Source: JBFWUW01 sp050247075 | GTDB lineage: Bacteria; Planctomycetota; Planctomycetia; Pirellulales; JBFWUW01 | Reading direction: 5' to 3' | Length of the DNA: 61,554 bases | NCBI GenBank assembly: GCA_050247075.1 | Contig: JBFWUW010000041.1 | Coordinates: 1 to 61,554 of the forward strand | The notes under the pieces: model-generated | Seen by the model: only the letters and a program-made list of their open reading frames with translations | Told to the model about the DNA's origin: nothing | Database searches by the model: none | Shown: piece after piece, positions 24,949 to 33,736 of the stretch | Layout: the number at the start of each line of letters is the position of its first letter | How positions within the stretch are numbered: the first letter of the stretch is position 1 | Made by a program: the position numbers and the translations under genes

Positions 24949-26816
24949 GCACGCCGGCCCAACCGGCGGACGATGCCGATTTTTTTGTCGTTGCCGCCCA
25001 ACAGTCGATGATCTCGGACCAACTCTCGCGAGAACTGGCCCAGGAGTCGGCTTCCAGCGGGGTTTCGCCGGCCCGCTTGGCGCTCGATCGGGGCGCGCTG
25101 AACGCGGTCCAGATCGACATTGTCGAAACGCTCCGGCGGCCCAATTCCTCGATCCCTGGTTACCAGATTCTGGGAGTGCTGGGTTACGGCGGCATGGGGG
25201 TGGTATATCGCGCCCGCCAAAAGAATTTGGGCCGGCCCGTGGCACTCAAGACGGTGCTGGTCAGCCAATCGGCGGCACCGACGATGCTGGCCCGCTTTGA
25301 GCAAGAGGCCATGACGGTGGCGCAATTGGGCCACCCCAACATCGTCGTGGCCTACGATTTTGGCAGCCACCAAGGCCGGCTCTATCTGGCGATGGAGCTG
25401 ATCGACGGCGAAGACCTGTTCGCCTTTATACAGCGCCGCGAAAGACTCGACGAACGCACCGCTTGGGGACTGGCCCGGCAAGCCGCGGCGGGCCTGGCCC
25501 AAGCTGCCCGGCTGGGGGTGGTCCATCGCGACGTCAAGCCGGGCAACATGCTGTTGGTCGAGCCGCCCGAAGGGAGCCAGTTGCCCCCAGGACTGCCAAT
25601 GCTCAAGCTGACTGACTTTGGCCTGGCCCTGATTACCACCGAGCAAGAGGCCGACGACCGATTGACACTGGCCGGCAGCGCCCTGGGAACGCCCCGCTAC
25701 ATGGCCCCGGAACAATTTCAAGGCTCGGACGTCGACGCGCGGGCTGATATTTACGCCTTGGGTGCCACGGTCTACCACATGTTGGCCGGCAGCCCGCCGT
25801 TTTCGGAAAAGACCTTGCCGCAAATCATGGCGCGTAAACTTACCGGCGAACCTGATCCGCTCGAACGGTTTGCCCCCGGCCTGTCGCCGGCTACTACAGC
25901 ATTGATTTCCGACATGCTGGCCAACAACCGAGAACGACGCGTTCAATCCTACAGCGACCTCTTCGAGCGAATCGACCGCATCTTGCACGACGGCTCGCTG
26001 TCGGTCGATGCTACCTTCGTCATGGCCGCCCAACCAGCTCTCGCTGCTCGCGGATCGCGCGATGACACAACCCTGCTGACCGCCGTGCCGGTCCCTTCCG
26101 CCGTTGAACCCGCACCCCCGCCAAACCGCGGTCCTGGGCCGCGGTTCGCCACGATGGCAGCGGCTGTCGTCGGCATCGCGGCATTGTCCGCTTGGCTCTG
26201 GCTTCGGCCCCCCGCCGATACAGGACCGACCGTGCTGCTAACCCCAGGAGCATGGGGCCAAAACCTCTACGACGGCGAGACCTTGGGCGGGTGGCTGCCG
26301 CTGCAAGGGTCATGGTCTCCCGGGCGCGATCAGGAGGGATCGCGTATCTTGCGGGGAGATGGCGTTGCCCGCCGTGCCTTCAGCCGTCTGCCGCCGTTGG
26401 ACAACTACCGTTTGAACTTGACCTTCGATTTATTGCAGGCAAACGCCGCGGAACTGCACTTTGCGCTCGTGGAGAACGGAACCGAACAGCCGCCGCGCTA
26501 CGTGCTGCGGGCAGCCCGCGATGGCGTCGTATTGGGTTCGCGTGGCGGTGACCGGGCACCACTGACAAATGCCAGCCAGCCGCTGCCGTTTCCGCAAGAA
26601 AACGCGGACGATCCGAATTTCCATGAGATGCGAGTAGAACGCCATGCCACCCACTGGCTGGCCTATTTCGACAACCAGATCGTGGGCACGGTTCCGGTGA
26701 AACCACACGAAATCTCGCAGTTTCGCTTGTCGACGGATGGCGGACTTGCATTTTTCGCCGATGTGCAGATCATCGAACTGGTGCCGCCAGCGCCAAAAGC
26801 GGCGGCCCAAGAGTGA
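24945..26816 (+). CDS. Membrane Ser/Thr kinase with C-terminal LamG/DUF1080-like sensor domain
   Basis: 623 residues, start overlapping the redoxin stop by 4 bp. The kinase (about 66-345) shows LGYGGMGVVYRA, the Lys in VALKTV, HRDVKPGN (about 194), TDFGLA (about 225) and APEQFQG. A membrane helix (about 401-421) separates it from a C-terminal domain (about 430-623) that begins LYDGETLGGWLP and ends with HWLAYFDNQIVGTV. This resembles the DUF1080/3-keto-disaccharide hydrolase-type concanavalin fold and is likely extracytoplasmic, so it could sense carbohydrates. All kinase residues are intact. Coupling to a redoxin lipoprotein suggests a redox or stress signal; this is inference. Confidence 0.88.
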   Translation: MSTPAQPADDADFFVVAAQQSMISDQLSRELAQESASSGVSPARLALDRGALNAVQIDIVETLRRPNSSIPGYQILGVLGYGGMGVVYRARQKNLGRPVALKTVLVSQSAAPTMLARFEQEAMTVAQLGHPNIVVAYDFGSHQGRLYLAMELIDGEDLFAFIQRRERLDERTAWGLARQAAAGLAQAARLGVVHRDVKPGNMLLVEPPEGSQLPPGLPMLKLTDFGLALITTEQEADDRLTLAGSALGTPRYMAPEQFQGSDVDARADIYALGATVYHMLAGSPPFSEKTLPQIMARKLTGEPDPLERFAPGLSPATTALISDMLANNRERRVQSYSDLFERIDRILHDGSLSVDATFVMAAQPALAARGSRDDTTLLTAVPVPSAVEPAPPPNRGPGPRFATMAAAVVGIAALSAWLWLRPPADTGPTVLLTPGAWGQNLYDGETLGGWLPLQGSWSPGRDQEGSRILRGDGVARRAFSRLPPLDNYRLNLTFDLLQANAAELHFALVENGTEQPPRYVLRAARDGVVLGSRGGDRAPLTNASQPLPFPQENADDPNFHEMRVERHATHWLAYFDNQIVGTVPVKPHEISQFRLSTDGGLAFFADVQIIELVPPAPKAAAQE

Positions 26817-26840
26817 TCGAAGTTTTTTCGGAGCATTGAT

Positions 26841-27302
26841 GTGCCACCGCGTATCGTGGAAGGAATTGCCGAACTTAAAGCCCTGGCCGGGCAGGAGTTG
26901 GGCGTCAGCAATTGGCTGGAAGTCACCCAGCAGCGCATCGACCAGTTTGCCGAGGCGACGGGCGACCGGCAATGGATCCACTGCGATCCGGAAAGGGCTG
27001 CCCGCGAGTCACCCTATGGGAGCACTATCGCCCACGGTTTTTTGACGTTGTCGCTAGGACCGGCCTTGTTTGGCGAAATCTTTGAAATCCGGGGGCTAAA
27101 GTGGGCAGTCAACTACGGCGTGAATCGCGTGCGCTTTCCCGCGCCGGTGGCGGCCGGCGTAAAATTGCGGCTGCGGCTGCACTTGCTGGAAGTCAGCGAC
27201 TTGTCGGGTGCTGCCCAGGTTACCCTGCGGCAAACCTTTGAAGTCAAAGGGCAAACCAAACCAGCCTGCGTGGCCGAAGCCGTGCTGCGGTTGTATGTTT
27301 GA
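26841..27302 (+). CDS. MaoC-like (R)-enoyl-CoA hydratase family protein
   Basis: 153 residues from a GTG at 26841 preceded by CGGAG. The hot-dog fold of the family is recognised by LGVSNWLEVTQQRIDQFAEATGD and by the hydratase-2 signature around ATGDRQWIHCDPERAA, which supplies the catalytic Asp and His, followed by GSTIAHGFLTLSL. Relatives hydrate trans-2-enoyl-CoA in fatty-acid or PHA metabolism. It follows the kinase with only a 24-bp gap. No CoA-pathway genes are adjacent, so the substrate is unknown. Confidence 0.9.
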   Translation: MPPRIVEGIAELKALAGQELGVSNWLEVTQQRIDQFAEATGDRQWIHCDPERAARESPYGSTIAHGFLTLSLGPALFGEIFEIRGLKWAVNYGVNRVRFPAPVAAGVKLRLRLHLLEVSDLSGAAQVTLRQTFEVKGQTKPACVAEAVLRLYV

Positions 27303-27305
27303 ACT

Positions 27306-27373
27306 GTAGGAGGCGATTCCATCGCCGATGTTTCCTAGCCGCTCACCCTGTAGAAGTCGTCTCCGAAGGCGAC
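27306..27373 (+). repeat. Two hairpin-repeat copies between MaoC and GNAT genes
   Basis: 27306-27329 is a canonical copy (stem GGCGAT/ATCGCC). 27350-27373 is a variant with stem GTCGTC/GAAGGC (one mismatch) and outer arm GTAGAA. Both are in plus orientation, directly after the MaoC stop. Confidence 0.85.
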
Positions 27374-27406
27374 AATCCGCGTACGATCTCATCCGCCGGC
27401 CGATTC

Positions 27407-27964
27407 ATGCGTATTCCAGATCCCATCGAACTTTCCGATGAAATCGTGCTGCTGCGGCCGTTTCGTTTGGACGACGTCGACTACCTGTACCACGCGGTGC
27501 GTGGTTCGTTGCCCGAACTGCAAGCCTGGCTCCCCTGGTGCCACGCCGAGTACTGCCGCGAAGAGGCCGAACAATGGGTCGAGTCGCGGGCAGCCGCCTG
27601 GCACAGAGGGACCGAGTACTCGTTTGTCATCGAACAGCACGGCGTGGAAGGGCTGGTTGGCGGTTGCGGTTTGAACCAGATAGACGACTTGCGGCTGCGG
27701 GCCAATTTGGGCTACTGGGTGCAAACCAGCCGCACGGGCCACGGGTTGGCCACGGCCGCCGCGCGGCTGTTGGCACGCTGGGGTTTGCAAAATGTTGGTT
27801 TGCAACGGGTGGAAATCGTGGCCGCCGTGGACAATACCGCCAGCCAACGCGTGGCACAGAAAGCTGGCGCGGTTCACGAAGGAGTCTTTCGTCGCCGCCT
27901 GCGGGTGCATGGGCATCCGCACGATGCCAGAATCTATTCCTTGATCAACGAGGATTTTGATTGA
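27407..27964 (+). CDS. GNAT-family acetyltransferase, RimJ/RimL type
   Basis: 185 residues from the ATG at 27407; the in-frame upstream extension is repeat DNA and is not coding. The order LRPFRLDDVDYLYHAV, GGCGLNQIDD, RANLGYWVQTSRTGHGLATAAARLLARW and RVEIVAAVDNTASQRVAQKAG is the full RimJ/RimL layout, with the acetyl-CoA pyrophosphate loop at RTGHGLA. These enzymes acetylate N-termini of ribosomal proteins or, in RimL-like paralogues, other amines. The substrate cannot be told. The gene ends 56 bp before the MBL-fold gene. Confidence 0.9.
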   Translation: MRIPDPIELSDEIVLLRPFRLDDVDYLYHAVRGSLPELQAWLPWCHAEYCREEAEQWVESRAAAWHRGTEYSFVIEQHGVEGLVGGCGLNQIDDLRLRANLGYWVQTSRTGHGLATAAARLLARWGLQNVGLQRVEIVAAVDNTASQRVAQKAGAVHEGVFRRRLRVHGHPHDARIYSLINEDFD

Positions 27965-28019
27965 AGCGATTGCCGACGGCCTCCAGGCCATTTGCCGCCT
28001 CGACCATGAAGGATTACCC

Positions 28020-29054
28020 ATGTCGCTGCCCCCTGTCGAACGCTTCGATACCAGCACGGGTGTCCGCATCTATCGTATGTCGGGCGATGCCTTCCCCACG
28101 TTGGTCGTGCATGCCTACCTTTTGTTGGGGGCCGGGCCGCCCACGTTGGTTGATGCCGGCAGCGGTTACGGCAAGTGTACGGAGCAATTGCTGGAGGGTC
28201 TGGAAACCGTCCGCACCGAGTTCGGCGAAGCGGTTGAATTAAAGGACATTCGCCGCATTATCGTGACGCACGGGCACATCGACCACTTTGGCGGAGTTCC
28301 GGCGCTGCTCGATCTGCCGGTTTGGAATGATGGTCCGCCGCAAATCGCCATCCACGAACTCGACCGCCATGTGTTGACCGCCTACGAGGAGCGTGTGGTC
28401 GTGGCCACGAAAGGGTTGCGGTTTTTTCTGGAGCAAGCGGGCGTTGATGATGAACTGCTGCCGGCCATGATGGAGATGTACGGTTTTTCCAAAAAGCACG
28501 TCCGCAGCGTGCCGGTTGATATTTCGCTGGTCGATGGCCAGAAATTGGATGGCCTGGAATTCATTCATACGCCGGGGCACTGTCCCGGCCAGGTCTGTAT
28601 CCGCCTGGGGGATGTGTTGCTTTCGGCCGACCATGTGTTGGAACGGACCAGCCCGCACCAGGCCCCAGAGAGTATCACGGCTTACACCGGGTTAGGCCAC
28701 TATTTGGAGGCCTTGGAGAAGGTCCGCCGGCTGGATGGTATTCGCCTTTCGCTTGGCGGGCACGAAGGCCCCATCCACGACTTGCCAAGCCGCGTTGGCA
28801 GCATCAAAGCGGGCCACTTGCGCAAGCTCGACCGCGTGTTGGACATCCTCCGCAACGCCGATTCCGCCCTGACCGTGGCCCAAATCAGCCAGTCCATGTA
28901 CCCCAAGGTTGAAGGCTTTCATGTCCTGCTGGCCCTGGAGGAAACAGGTGCCCACGTCGAATATCTCTATCAACGCGGCCAACTTAGCGTAGACAACCTG
29001 GAAGAAGTCGAGCAGCAAGACCGCGCGAAAATAAGGCTAAAGGTGAAAGACTGA
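28020..29054 (+). CDS. MBL-fold metallo-hydrolase with C-terminal helical domain
   Basis: 344 residues from the ATG at 28020. The zinc motif THGHIDHFGG (HxHxDH) is followed by a metal-ligand His in HTPGHCPGQ, an Asp in LSADHVLE, and a His in SLGGHEGP, so the dinuclear site is complete. After the beta-lactamase-like fold (about 1-265) a winged-helix-like C-terminal part reads SALTVAQISQSMYPK and HVLLALEETGAHVEYL. This matches the broad LACTB2/hydroxyacylglutathione hydrolase-like group. The substrate is not predictable. Confidence 0.9.
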   Translation: MSLPPVERFDTSTGVRIYRMSGDAFPTLVVHAYLLLGAGPPTLVDAGSGYGKCTEQLLEGLETVRTEFGEAVELKDIRRIIVTHGHIDHFGGVPALLDLPVWNDGPPQIAIHELDRHVLTAYEERVVVATKGLRFFLEQAGVDDELLPAMMEMYGFSKKHVRSVPVDISLVDGQKLDGLEFIHTPGHCPGQVCIRLGDVLLSADHVLERTSPHQAPESITAYTGLGHYLEALEKVRRLDGIRLSLGGHEGPIHDLPSRVGSIKAGHLRKLDRVLDILRNADSALTVAQISQSMYPKVEGFHVLLALEETGAHVEYLYQRGQLSVDNLEEVEQQDRAKIRLKVKD

Positions 29055-29280
29055 AGGCGGAGAAGCTGTCAGCCATCAGCTATTGGAATTATCCAGACGC
29101 AACCGAACACCGAACACCGAACACCGCCCCCCCCACCCCAACTATTCCCCTTTCTCCCTTTCGCAACCCTTGAACAGATAAGGAGAAAGCGTTAAGCTGC
29201 TCGTTTTCCCCAACAGGCAGCTAGCGTGCTTGGCGTGGAAATTGTTGTTTTCTGGCAGCGGATATTAACCGAGACGGATC
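29055..29280. other. Leader region before rplM with heptamer tract and hairpin
   Basis: Between the MBL gene and rplM lie a copy of the AAGCTGTCAGC-type block (29070-29090), a tract of three GAACACC units (29103-29126), a pyrimidine-rich stretch, and an inverted repeat AGCTGC / GCAGCT at about 29193-29220. That last hairpin lies 60 bp upstream of rplM and could be a ribosomal-protein leader; no known leader family was recognised. Confidence 0.5.
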
Positions 29281-29763
29281 ATGACGACTGAAACGGCGAA
29301 GAAGAAGACCGTAAAACCCAACCCGGCGGGCAAGACGTGGGTTGCCAAGACTAGCGAGTTTGAGCACAAGTGGTTTGTGATTGATGCCAGCGGCAAGGCC
29401 GTGGGCCGGTTGGCTGTCGATATCGCCATGATTCTGATGGGCAAGCACCGCCCAACCTACACGCCCCACGTCGATACGGGCGACTACGTGATTGTCATCA
29501 ACGCCGACAAAGTCACCTTGAGCGGCAAAAAATGGCAGCAAAAGCAGTACAAATGGTTCACCGGCTATCACGGGCTGCGTGCCGAAACGGCCGAGAAACG
29601 CCTGGAGCGAAAGCCCGAGCTGATCATCAACGAGGCTGTCCGCCGCATGCTGCCGAAGAACAAGCTGGCCTTTCAGATGATCAAGAAGCTCAAGGTGTAT
29701 GCCGGCAGCGAGCATCCTCATCAGGCACAACTGCCCGAGGCTCGCGAGGCAGGCGTCAAGTAA
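29281..29763 (+). CDS. rplM: 50S ribosomal protein L13
   Basis: 160 residues, longer than the usual 142 because of an N-terminal extension rich in Lys and Thr. The core is unmistakable: KWFVIDASGKAVGRLAVDIAMILMGKHRP, YTPHVDTGDYVIVINADKV, TGYHGLR and VRRMLPKNKLAFQMIKKLKVYAGSEHPH. L13 is an early assembly protein of the large subunit. As in most bacteria it is paired with rpsI downstream (95-bp gap that contains two hairpins). Confidence 0.98.
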   Translation: MTTETAKKKTVKPNPAGKTWVAKTSEFEHKWFVIDASGKAVGRLAVDIAMILMGKHRPTYTPHVDTGDYVIVINADKVTLSGKKWQQKQYKWFTGYHGLRAETAEKRLERKPELIINEAVRRMLPKNKLAFQMIKKLKVYAGSEHPHQAQLPEAREAGVK

Positions 29764-29766
29764 GCC

Positions 29767-29829
29767 GCCCCATATTCGCGGGGCAATCAGCAACATACTC
29801 ATGGATACGCCAGATTCTGGAGAGTCTGG
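29767..29829 (+). repeat. Two intercistronic hairpins between rplM and rpsI
   Basis: GCCCC / GGGGC (29767-29784, loop ATATTCGC) begins three bases after the rplM stop, and CCAGA / TCTGG (29810-29829) lies just before the rpsI ribosome binding site region. Neither is followed by a T-run, so readthrough is expected and a role in mRNA processing is more likely than termination. Confidence 0.5.
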
Positions 29830-29858
29830 CTGACACACACGATATTTAGAGGGAAACG

Positions 29859-30269
29859 ATGGTAGAAGCGAAGGCTCCCGCGGTTCGCGATGCATTGGGT
29901 ACCGGCCGCCGCAAGACGTCGATCGCACGGGTCCGCGTGCGTCCAGGCAATGGCAAGATCACCATCAACGAACGTACTCTGGAAGACTACTTTCACAGCA
30001 CCCAAGACCGTAACAACGTGCTAGCCGCGCTCAAAAGCACTGGGCAAGAAGAAAAGGTCGACGTTATTGTCCGCGTTCATGGCGGCGGCATCACCGGCCA
30101 GTCGGGCGCGGTCCTATTGGGCATTGCCCGGGCGCTGAAGGCCCTCGATACCGAGTTGGAGCCAGCCCTGCGGCAAAACCATCTGCTGACGCGCGACAGC
30201 CGCATGAAAGAACGCAAGAAGTACGGACTTCGCGGTGCCCGTCGCGGCACGCAGTTCAGCAAGCGCTAA
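29859..30269 (+). CDS. rpsI: 30S ribosomal protein S9
   Basis: 136 residues from the ATG at 29859 after AGAGGGAAACG. Diagnostic stretches are GTGRRKTSIARVRVRPGNGKITIN, GGGITGQSGAVLLGIARAL and the C-terminal KKYGLRGARRGTQFSKR, whose terminal Lys-Arg tail reaches the P-site tRNA. Its stop codon overlaps by 4 bp the convergent glycosyltransferase gene, and a strong terminator follows within that gene. Confidence 0.98.
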   Translation: MVEAKAPAVRDALGTGRRKTSIARVRVRPGNGKITINERTLEDYFHSTQDRNNVLAALKSTGQEEKVDVIVRVHGGGITGQSGAVLLGIARALKALDTELEPALRQNHLLTRDSRMKERKKYGLRGARRGTQFSKR

Positions 30270-31825
30270 CGCTTCGCCGATTGTGCCATATCGCCCAAGC
30301 CCGCGGCAGTTTTCTTGTCGCGGGCTTGGTTTGTTTTGCTGGCCAATGGCCTGCCAATGCGCAGCAGCGTCAATCGCAATCCTTCCGGGGCATCGGGCTG
30401 GCAGGCATCCAATCGCTCGACGATGGCCGTTTTCTCCAGCCGTTTGACGATGCGTTCTGGCGCTAGCACAAATTGGCCCGCCAGAGTGCCGTCCGCCGCG
30501 CTCCGCAAGTAGCCGTTGCCACGGTCGAGCCGCAACATGGGTCGGTCCACGTAGTAGGTAATCTGATTTTCGGGCATGTGAATCAGCGAAATCGTGGCAT
30601 CCTGTGGAACCAATTCCCCAATCCGCTCGGCAAATTCCGCCTGTGGGCGGTAGAGGTCGCCGCCACGGGCCAGCCCCCATTGCACCCCGGCCACAACGGC
30701 CCAAACCGCGGCAAATGTTGCCGCCTGCCAGGGCAATCGCTTCCAGCGATGCCCCAACAGCATCACCAGCCCCAGTGACGCCGCCAACGACATCGGGGGG
30801 AGCAGCGGTGCCGAGTAATGCTTGCGCTTGAAGGCGCACATGGAAATCACCAGCAAGCCGGGCAAAATCCAGCAGGCCAATAGCCGGGCTTGCGGCGTGC
30901 GCCACCAGCCGCGCCGGGCCGCCAGCCAAATTCCCACCGCAGCCGCGGGAGTCCACGGCAATAGGACCGCCGGCATGGTGTAGAGGTAATAGAAGCCGCT
31001 CTTGCGGCCCAATTCGCCGCTGAAACGGCCCAGGTGATGCAACCGCCAATCGTCCAAGATGGTGGGGTCTGCCGCGTAGGCCGCCAACGGCCAGGCTACA
31101 ACACACAACGTCACCAGCGCCAGGCCGAGCGGATCGAACAGAAAACGCCACACCGCACGCCGCCGTTCGACCACGGCAAATAGTCCGCAAGCCGCCAGGA
31201 TGAACCCAGGGCCGATCGGCCCTTTGACCAAGAACGCCAATCCAGCTGCCAGATAGAACCCAGCCGGCAGCCAGCGTCTGGTAAAGGTTGCTCGAGTTCC
31301 ATCAACCACCCCTATCGAAAAACAGCTCATGGCCAGGGCGACCGCCAGGCACAAAAAGATATCGGCTTCGGCCGTGCGGGCTTGCCGCAATACGTAAAAG
31401 CTGGTGGCCTGGACCAGGCCGGCGGCCAGGCCCGCGCGGCGGCCTAGCCATCGCGCAGCCAAGCCCGCCACTACGGCAGCCAGCCAGGCAGAGGCCAGCA
31501 CGCTCGGCAGCCGCACGGCCCATTCAGAATCTCCCCACAGGGCCATGCTGGCCGCGATCAACCAGGTGGTCAACGGCGGCTTTTGATTGCAGGGGACGCC
31601 AATCAACCGGGGCTGAATCCAGTCGCCGCTGGCCAGCATTTCGCGGGCAGGCTGGGCGTACAGCACCTCGTGGTAGTTCAACGTGCGGCTGCCCAGCGCC
31701 ACCAAATCCAGACTGGCGGCATACAGGGCCAGGCACAACAGCGCCCGCCAACCCAGACCTGTGCGTTGTTGAGACGACTGGCTAATCCTTGGGGCGAAGT
31801 CCCTTCCCGCGATTCTATAGGGCAT
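30266..31825 (-). CDS. ArnT-like (GT83/PMT_2) membrane glycosyltransferase
   Basis: 519 residues with about a dozen hydrophobic helices. The first loop carries a sequence reading LNYHEVLYAQPAREMLASGDWIQPRL, equivalent to the H-D-E-x-R-Y-A catalytic loop of ArnT-type enzymes; the acidic pair is HE here rather than DE, with the usual GVPCNQKPPLTTW following. These enzymes transfer sugars from polyprenyl carriers to lipid or protein at the periplasmic face. The C-terminal region (after about 390) is soluble. The acceptor is unknown. Its 3' end encodes, on the other strand, the rpsI terminator. Confidence 0.88.
   Translation of the reverse strand: MPYRIAGRDFAPRISQSSQQRTGLGWRALLCLALYAASLDLVALGSRTLNYHEVLYAQPAREMLASGDWIQPRLIGVPCNQKPPLTTWLIAASMALWGDSEWAVRLPSVLASAWLAAVVAGLAARWLGRRAGLAAGLVQATSFYVLRQARTAEADIFLCLAVALAMSCFSIGVVDGTRATFTRRWLPAGFYLAAGLAFLVKGPIGPGFILAACGLFAVVERRRAVWRFLFDPLGLALVTLCVVAWPLAAYAADPTILDDWRLHHLGRFSGELGRKSGFYYLYTMPAVLLPWTPAAAVGIWLAARRGWWRTPQARLLACWILPGLLVISMCAFKRKHYSAPLLPPMSLAASLGLVMLLGHRWKRLPWQAATFAAVWAVVAGVQWGLARGGDLYRPQAEFAERIGELVPQDATISLIHMPENQITYYVDRPMLRLDRGNGYLRSAADGTLAGQFVLAPERIVKRLEKTAIVERLDACQPDAPEGLRLTLLRIGRPLASKTNQARDKKTAAGLGDMAQSAKR
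30296..30337 (+). terminator. Rho-independent terminator of the rplM-rpsI operon
   Basis: A perfect 10-bp stem CAAGCCCGCG (30296-30305) and CGCGGGCTTG (30319-30328) with a 13-nt loop is followed by GTTTGTTTT. It begins 27 bp after the rpsI stop and lies inside the last codons of the convergent glycosyltransferase gene. Confidence 0.8.
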
Positions 31826-32075
31826 GTCGCTGTTATCCTCTTAAGCGGGCGTACCTAGCCAATCGTCGGCCAGATATTAAGCTGGCGTTCGCAATCGGCG
31901 AATGCCGGTATCGCAAAAATGCCAGCCTGCTGTATTCACCCCCTAAAGCGTTTGCCGGCAACGCCGGTAAAGCTGGCACGAAACGGCCCGGCCCCTTGTC
32001 CCTCGCCGGGGGCACGGCTATCATTGCAACTTGTTTTTTAGATTGGGTTTTCGTCTGTTTTAGCGAGTTTGCGTC
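31826..32075. other. Divergent intergenic region before ilvH
   Basis: 250 bp between two divergently transcribed genes. It contains GC-rich inverted repeats around GCCGGCAACGCCGG-type sequence (about 31950-31972) and a T-rich stretch close to ilvH. No promoter hexamers at good spacing and no leader-peptide attenuator with runs of Ile/Val/Leu codons could be identified. Confidence 0.4.
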
Positions 32076-32591
32076 ATGCGGCATGTCTTGTCCGCCATCG
32101 TCCAGAACGTACCGGGAGTGCTAGCGCACATCTCGGGCATGCTGGCATCGCGCGGCTACAACATTGAGAGTCTGGCCGTCGGCGAGACCGAGAATTCCGA
32201 GGTTTCGCGGATGACGTTTGCCGTGGTTGGCGACGACAACGTGCTGGAGCAGGTGCGCAAGCAACTCGAAAAAATCGTCACCGTCGTCAAGGTGTTCGAT
32301 GTCAGCGCGCAAGACTTCGTCGAACGCGACCTGATGCTGATCAAAGTCTCCGCCGCCGACGGCACGGCCCGCAGCCAAATTCGCGAGCTCTCGGATGTCT
32401 TTCGCGGGCGGATCGTCGATGTCGCTCCGGCCGAGGTAATGATCGAAATCTCTGGCCAAGAGCGCAAGCTGGAGGCCTTTATCGACCTCATGCGGCCGTT
32501 TGGTATCGTCGAACTGGTCCGCACCGGGCGCATCGCCATGGTTCGCGGGGCCAAACGGCAGTGCGAACAGCCCCCCGCCACGGCCAGTTAA
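32076..32591 (+). CDS. ilvH: Acetolactate synthase small (regulatory) subunit
   Basis: 171 residues, typical length. The N-terminal ACT domain begins HVLSAIVQNVPGVLAHISGMLASRGYNIESL and is followed by VSRMTFAVVGDD and KQLEKIVTVVKV; the C-terminal domain shows RDLMLIKVSA and ELSDVFRGRIVDVAP with GQERKLEAFIDLMRPFGI. It confers valine feedback sensitivity on the catalytic subunit IlvB, which is not encoded in this window. ilvC follows after 98 bp that contain an 8-bp GC-rich hairpin. Confidence 0.97.
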   Translation: MRHVLSAIVQNVPGVLAHISGMLASRGYNIESLAVGETENSEVSRMTFAVVGDDNVLEQVRKQLEKIVTVVKVFDVSAQDFVERDLMLIKVSAADGTARSQIRELSDVFRGRIVDVAPAEVMIEISGQERKLEAFIDLMRPFGIVELVRTGRIAMVRGAKRQCEQPPATAS

Positions 32592-32605
32592 GTCGCCGGG
32601 CATAT

Positions 32606-32629
32606 GCGCGGGGCATCCACTCCCCGCGC
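32606..32629 (+). repeat. Intercistronic hairpin between ilvH and ilvC
   Basis: GCGCGGGG (32606-32613) and CCCCGCGC (32622-32629) form a perfect 8-bp stem with an 8-nt loop, 15 bp after the ilvH stop. No T-run follows, so it is unlikely to stop transcription completely. Confidence 0.55.
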
Positions 32630-32689
32630 GACCGCTCAACCCATCACGGACCATCAAACACAACATTATTTCAACTTAGGAAACCACCC

Positions 32690-33736
32690 ATGGCCGCCAA
32701 GATCTTTTACGACAACGACGCTGACCTGTCGCTCCTCAAGGGCAAGACTATCGCCATCTTGGGCTACGGTTCGCAAGGGCACGCCCAGGCGCAAAACCTG
32801 AAAGACAGCGGCTGCAATGTCATTATCGGCCAGCGGCCAGGCGGGCCCAATTTTGACCTGGCGGCCAGCCACGGCTTCAAGCCGATGTCGGCCGCGGATG
32901 CCACCAAGCAGGCTGATCTGGTCAACATGCTGCTGCCCGACGAGGTGCAGGGGGATATCTACCGGCAAGAGGTCAAGCCGAACCTCAAGAAGGGGAGCAC
33001 GCTGATGTGCTCGCACGGGTTCAATATCCATTTTGGCCAGGTCGAGGCACCCGCCGGCGTTGCCACGCTGCTCATCGCCCCGAAGGGCCCCGGCCACCTT
33101 GTACGCAGCGAATACGTGGCCGGCGGCGGCGTCCCCTGCCTGATTGCCTTGGGTGCCGGCGCAACGGAAGAGACGCGGCGGCTGGGCTTGGCCTACGCCA
33201 AGGGGATCGGCGGAACGCGGGCAGGGGTGCTAGAGACCACGATTGCCGAAGAGACCGAGACCGACTTGTTCGGCGAGCAGGTTGTCCTGTGCGGCGGCGT
33301 TAGCGCCTTGGTCAAGGCGGCCTACGACACACTGATCGAGGCCGGCTACCAGCCCGAGATGGCTTTCTTTGAATGCCTGCACGAGTTGAAGTTGATCGTC
33401 GATCTGTTCTACCAGGGCGGCCTCAGCTACATGCGGTACAGCGTGTCGAACACGGCCGAGTACGGCGACTACACCCGCGGTGAGCGGATTGTGACTGACG
33501 AGACCAAGGCCGAAATGAAGAAAATTCTGCGCGAAATTCAGGATGGGGAATTCGCCCGCGACTGGATTTTGGAGAACAAGGCCAACGCCGCGGCCTTTAA
33601 GTCTCGTCGCCGCCGCGAGCGCGAGCACGGGTTGGAAGCGGTCGGCCGCCAACTCCGCCGCCTGATGACCTGGATCGACTCCAAGGAAGTCCAAACTGAC
33701 GGCAGCGTCACCCGGCCCAATGCCAAAAAGGCATAG
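32690..33736 (+). CDS. ilvC: Ketol-acid reductoisomerase
   Basis: 348 residues from the ATG at 32690 (class I length). It converts acetolactate or acetohydroxybutyrate to the dihydroxyacid in valine/isoleucine synthesis. The NADPH-binding Rossmann domain has ILGYGSQGHAQAQNLKDSG; the metal and substrate residues appear in ETTIAEETETDLFGEQVVLCGG and ECLHELKLIVDLFYQGGLSYM. An Arg in GQRPGG fits NADPH preference. A hairpin with a 29-bp span (33743-33771, arms ending GGCAGG and CCTGCC) follows the stop. Confidence 0.97.
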   Translation: MAAKIFYDNDADLSLLKGKTIAILGYGSQGHAQAQNLKDSGCNVIIGQRPGGPNFDLAASHGFKPMSAADATKQADLVNMLLPDEVQGDIYRQEVKPNLKKGSTLMCSHGFNIHFGQVEAPAGVATLLIAPKGPGHLVRSEYVAGGGVPCLIALGAGATEETRRLGLAYAKGIGGTRAGVLETTIAEETETDLFGEQVVLCGGVSALVKAAYDTLIEAGYQPEMAFFECLHELKLIVDLFYQGGLSYMRYSVSNTAEYGDYTRGERIVTDETKAEMKKILREIQDGEFARDWILENKANAAAFKSRRRREREHGLEAVGRQLRRLMTWIDSKEVQTDGSVTRPNAKKA

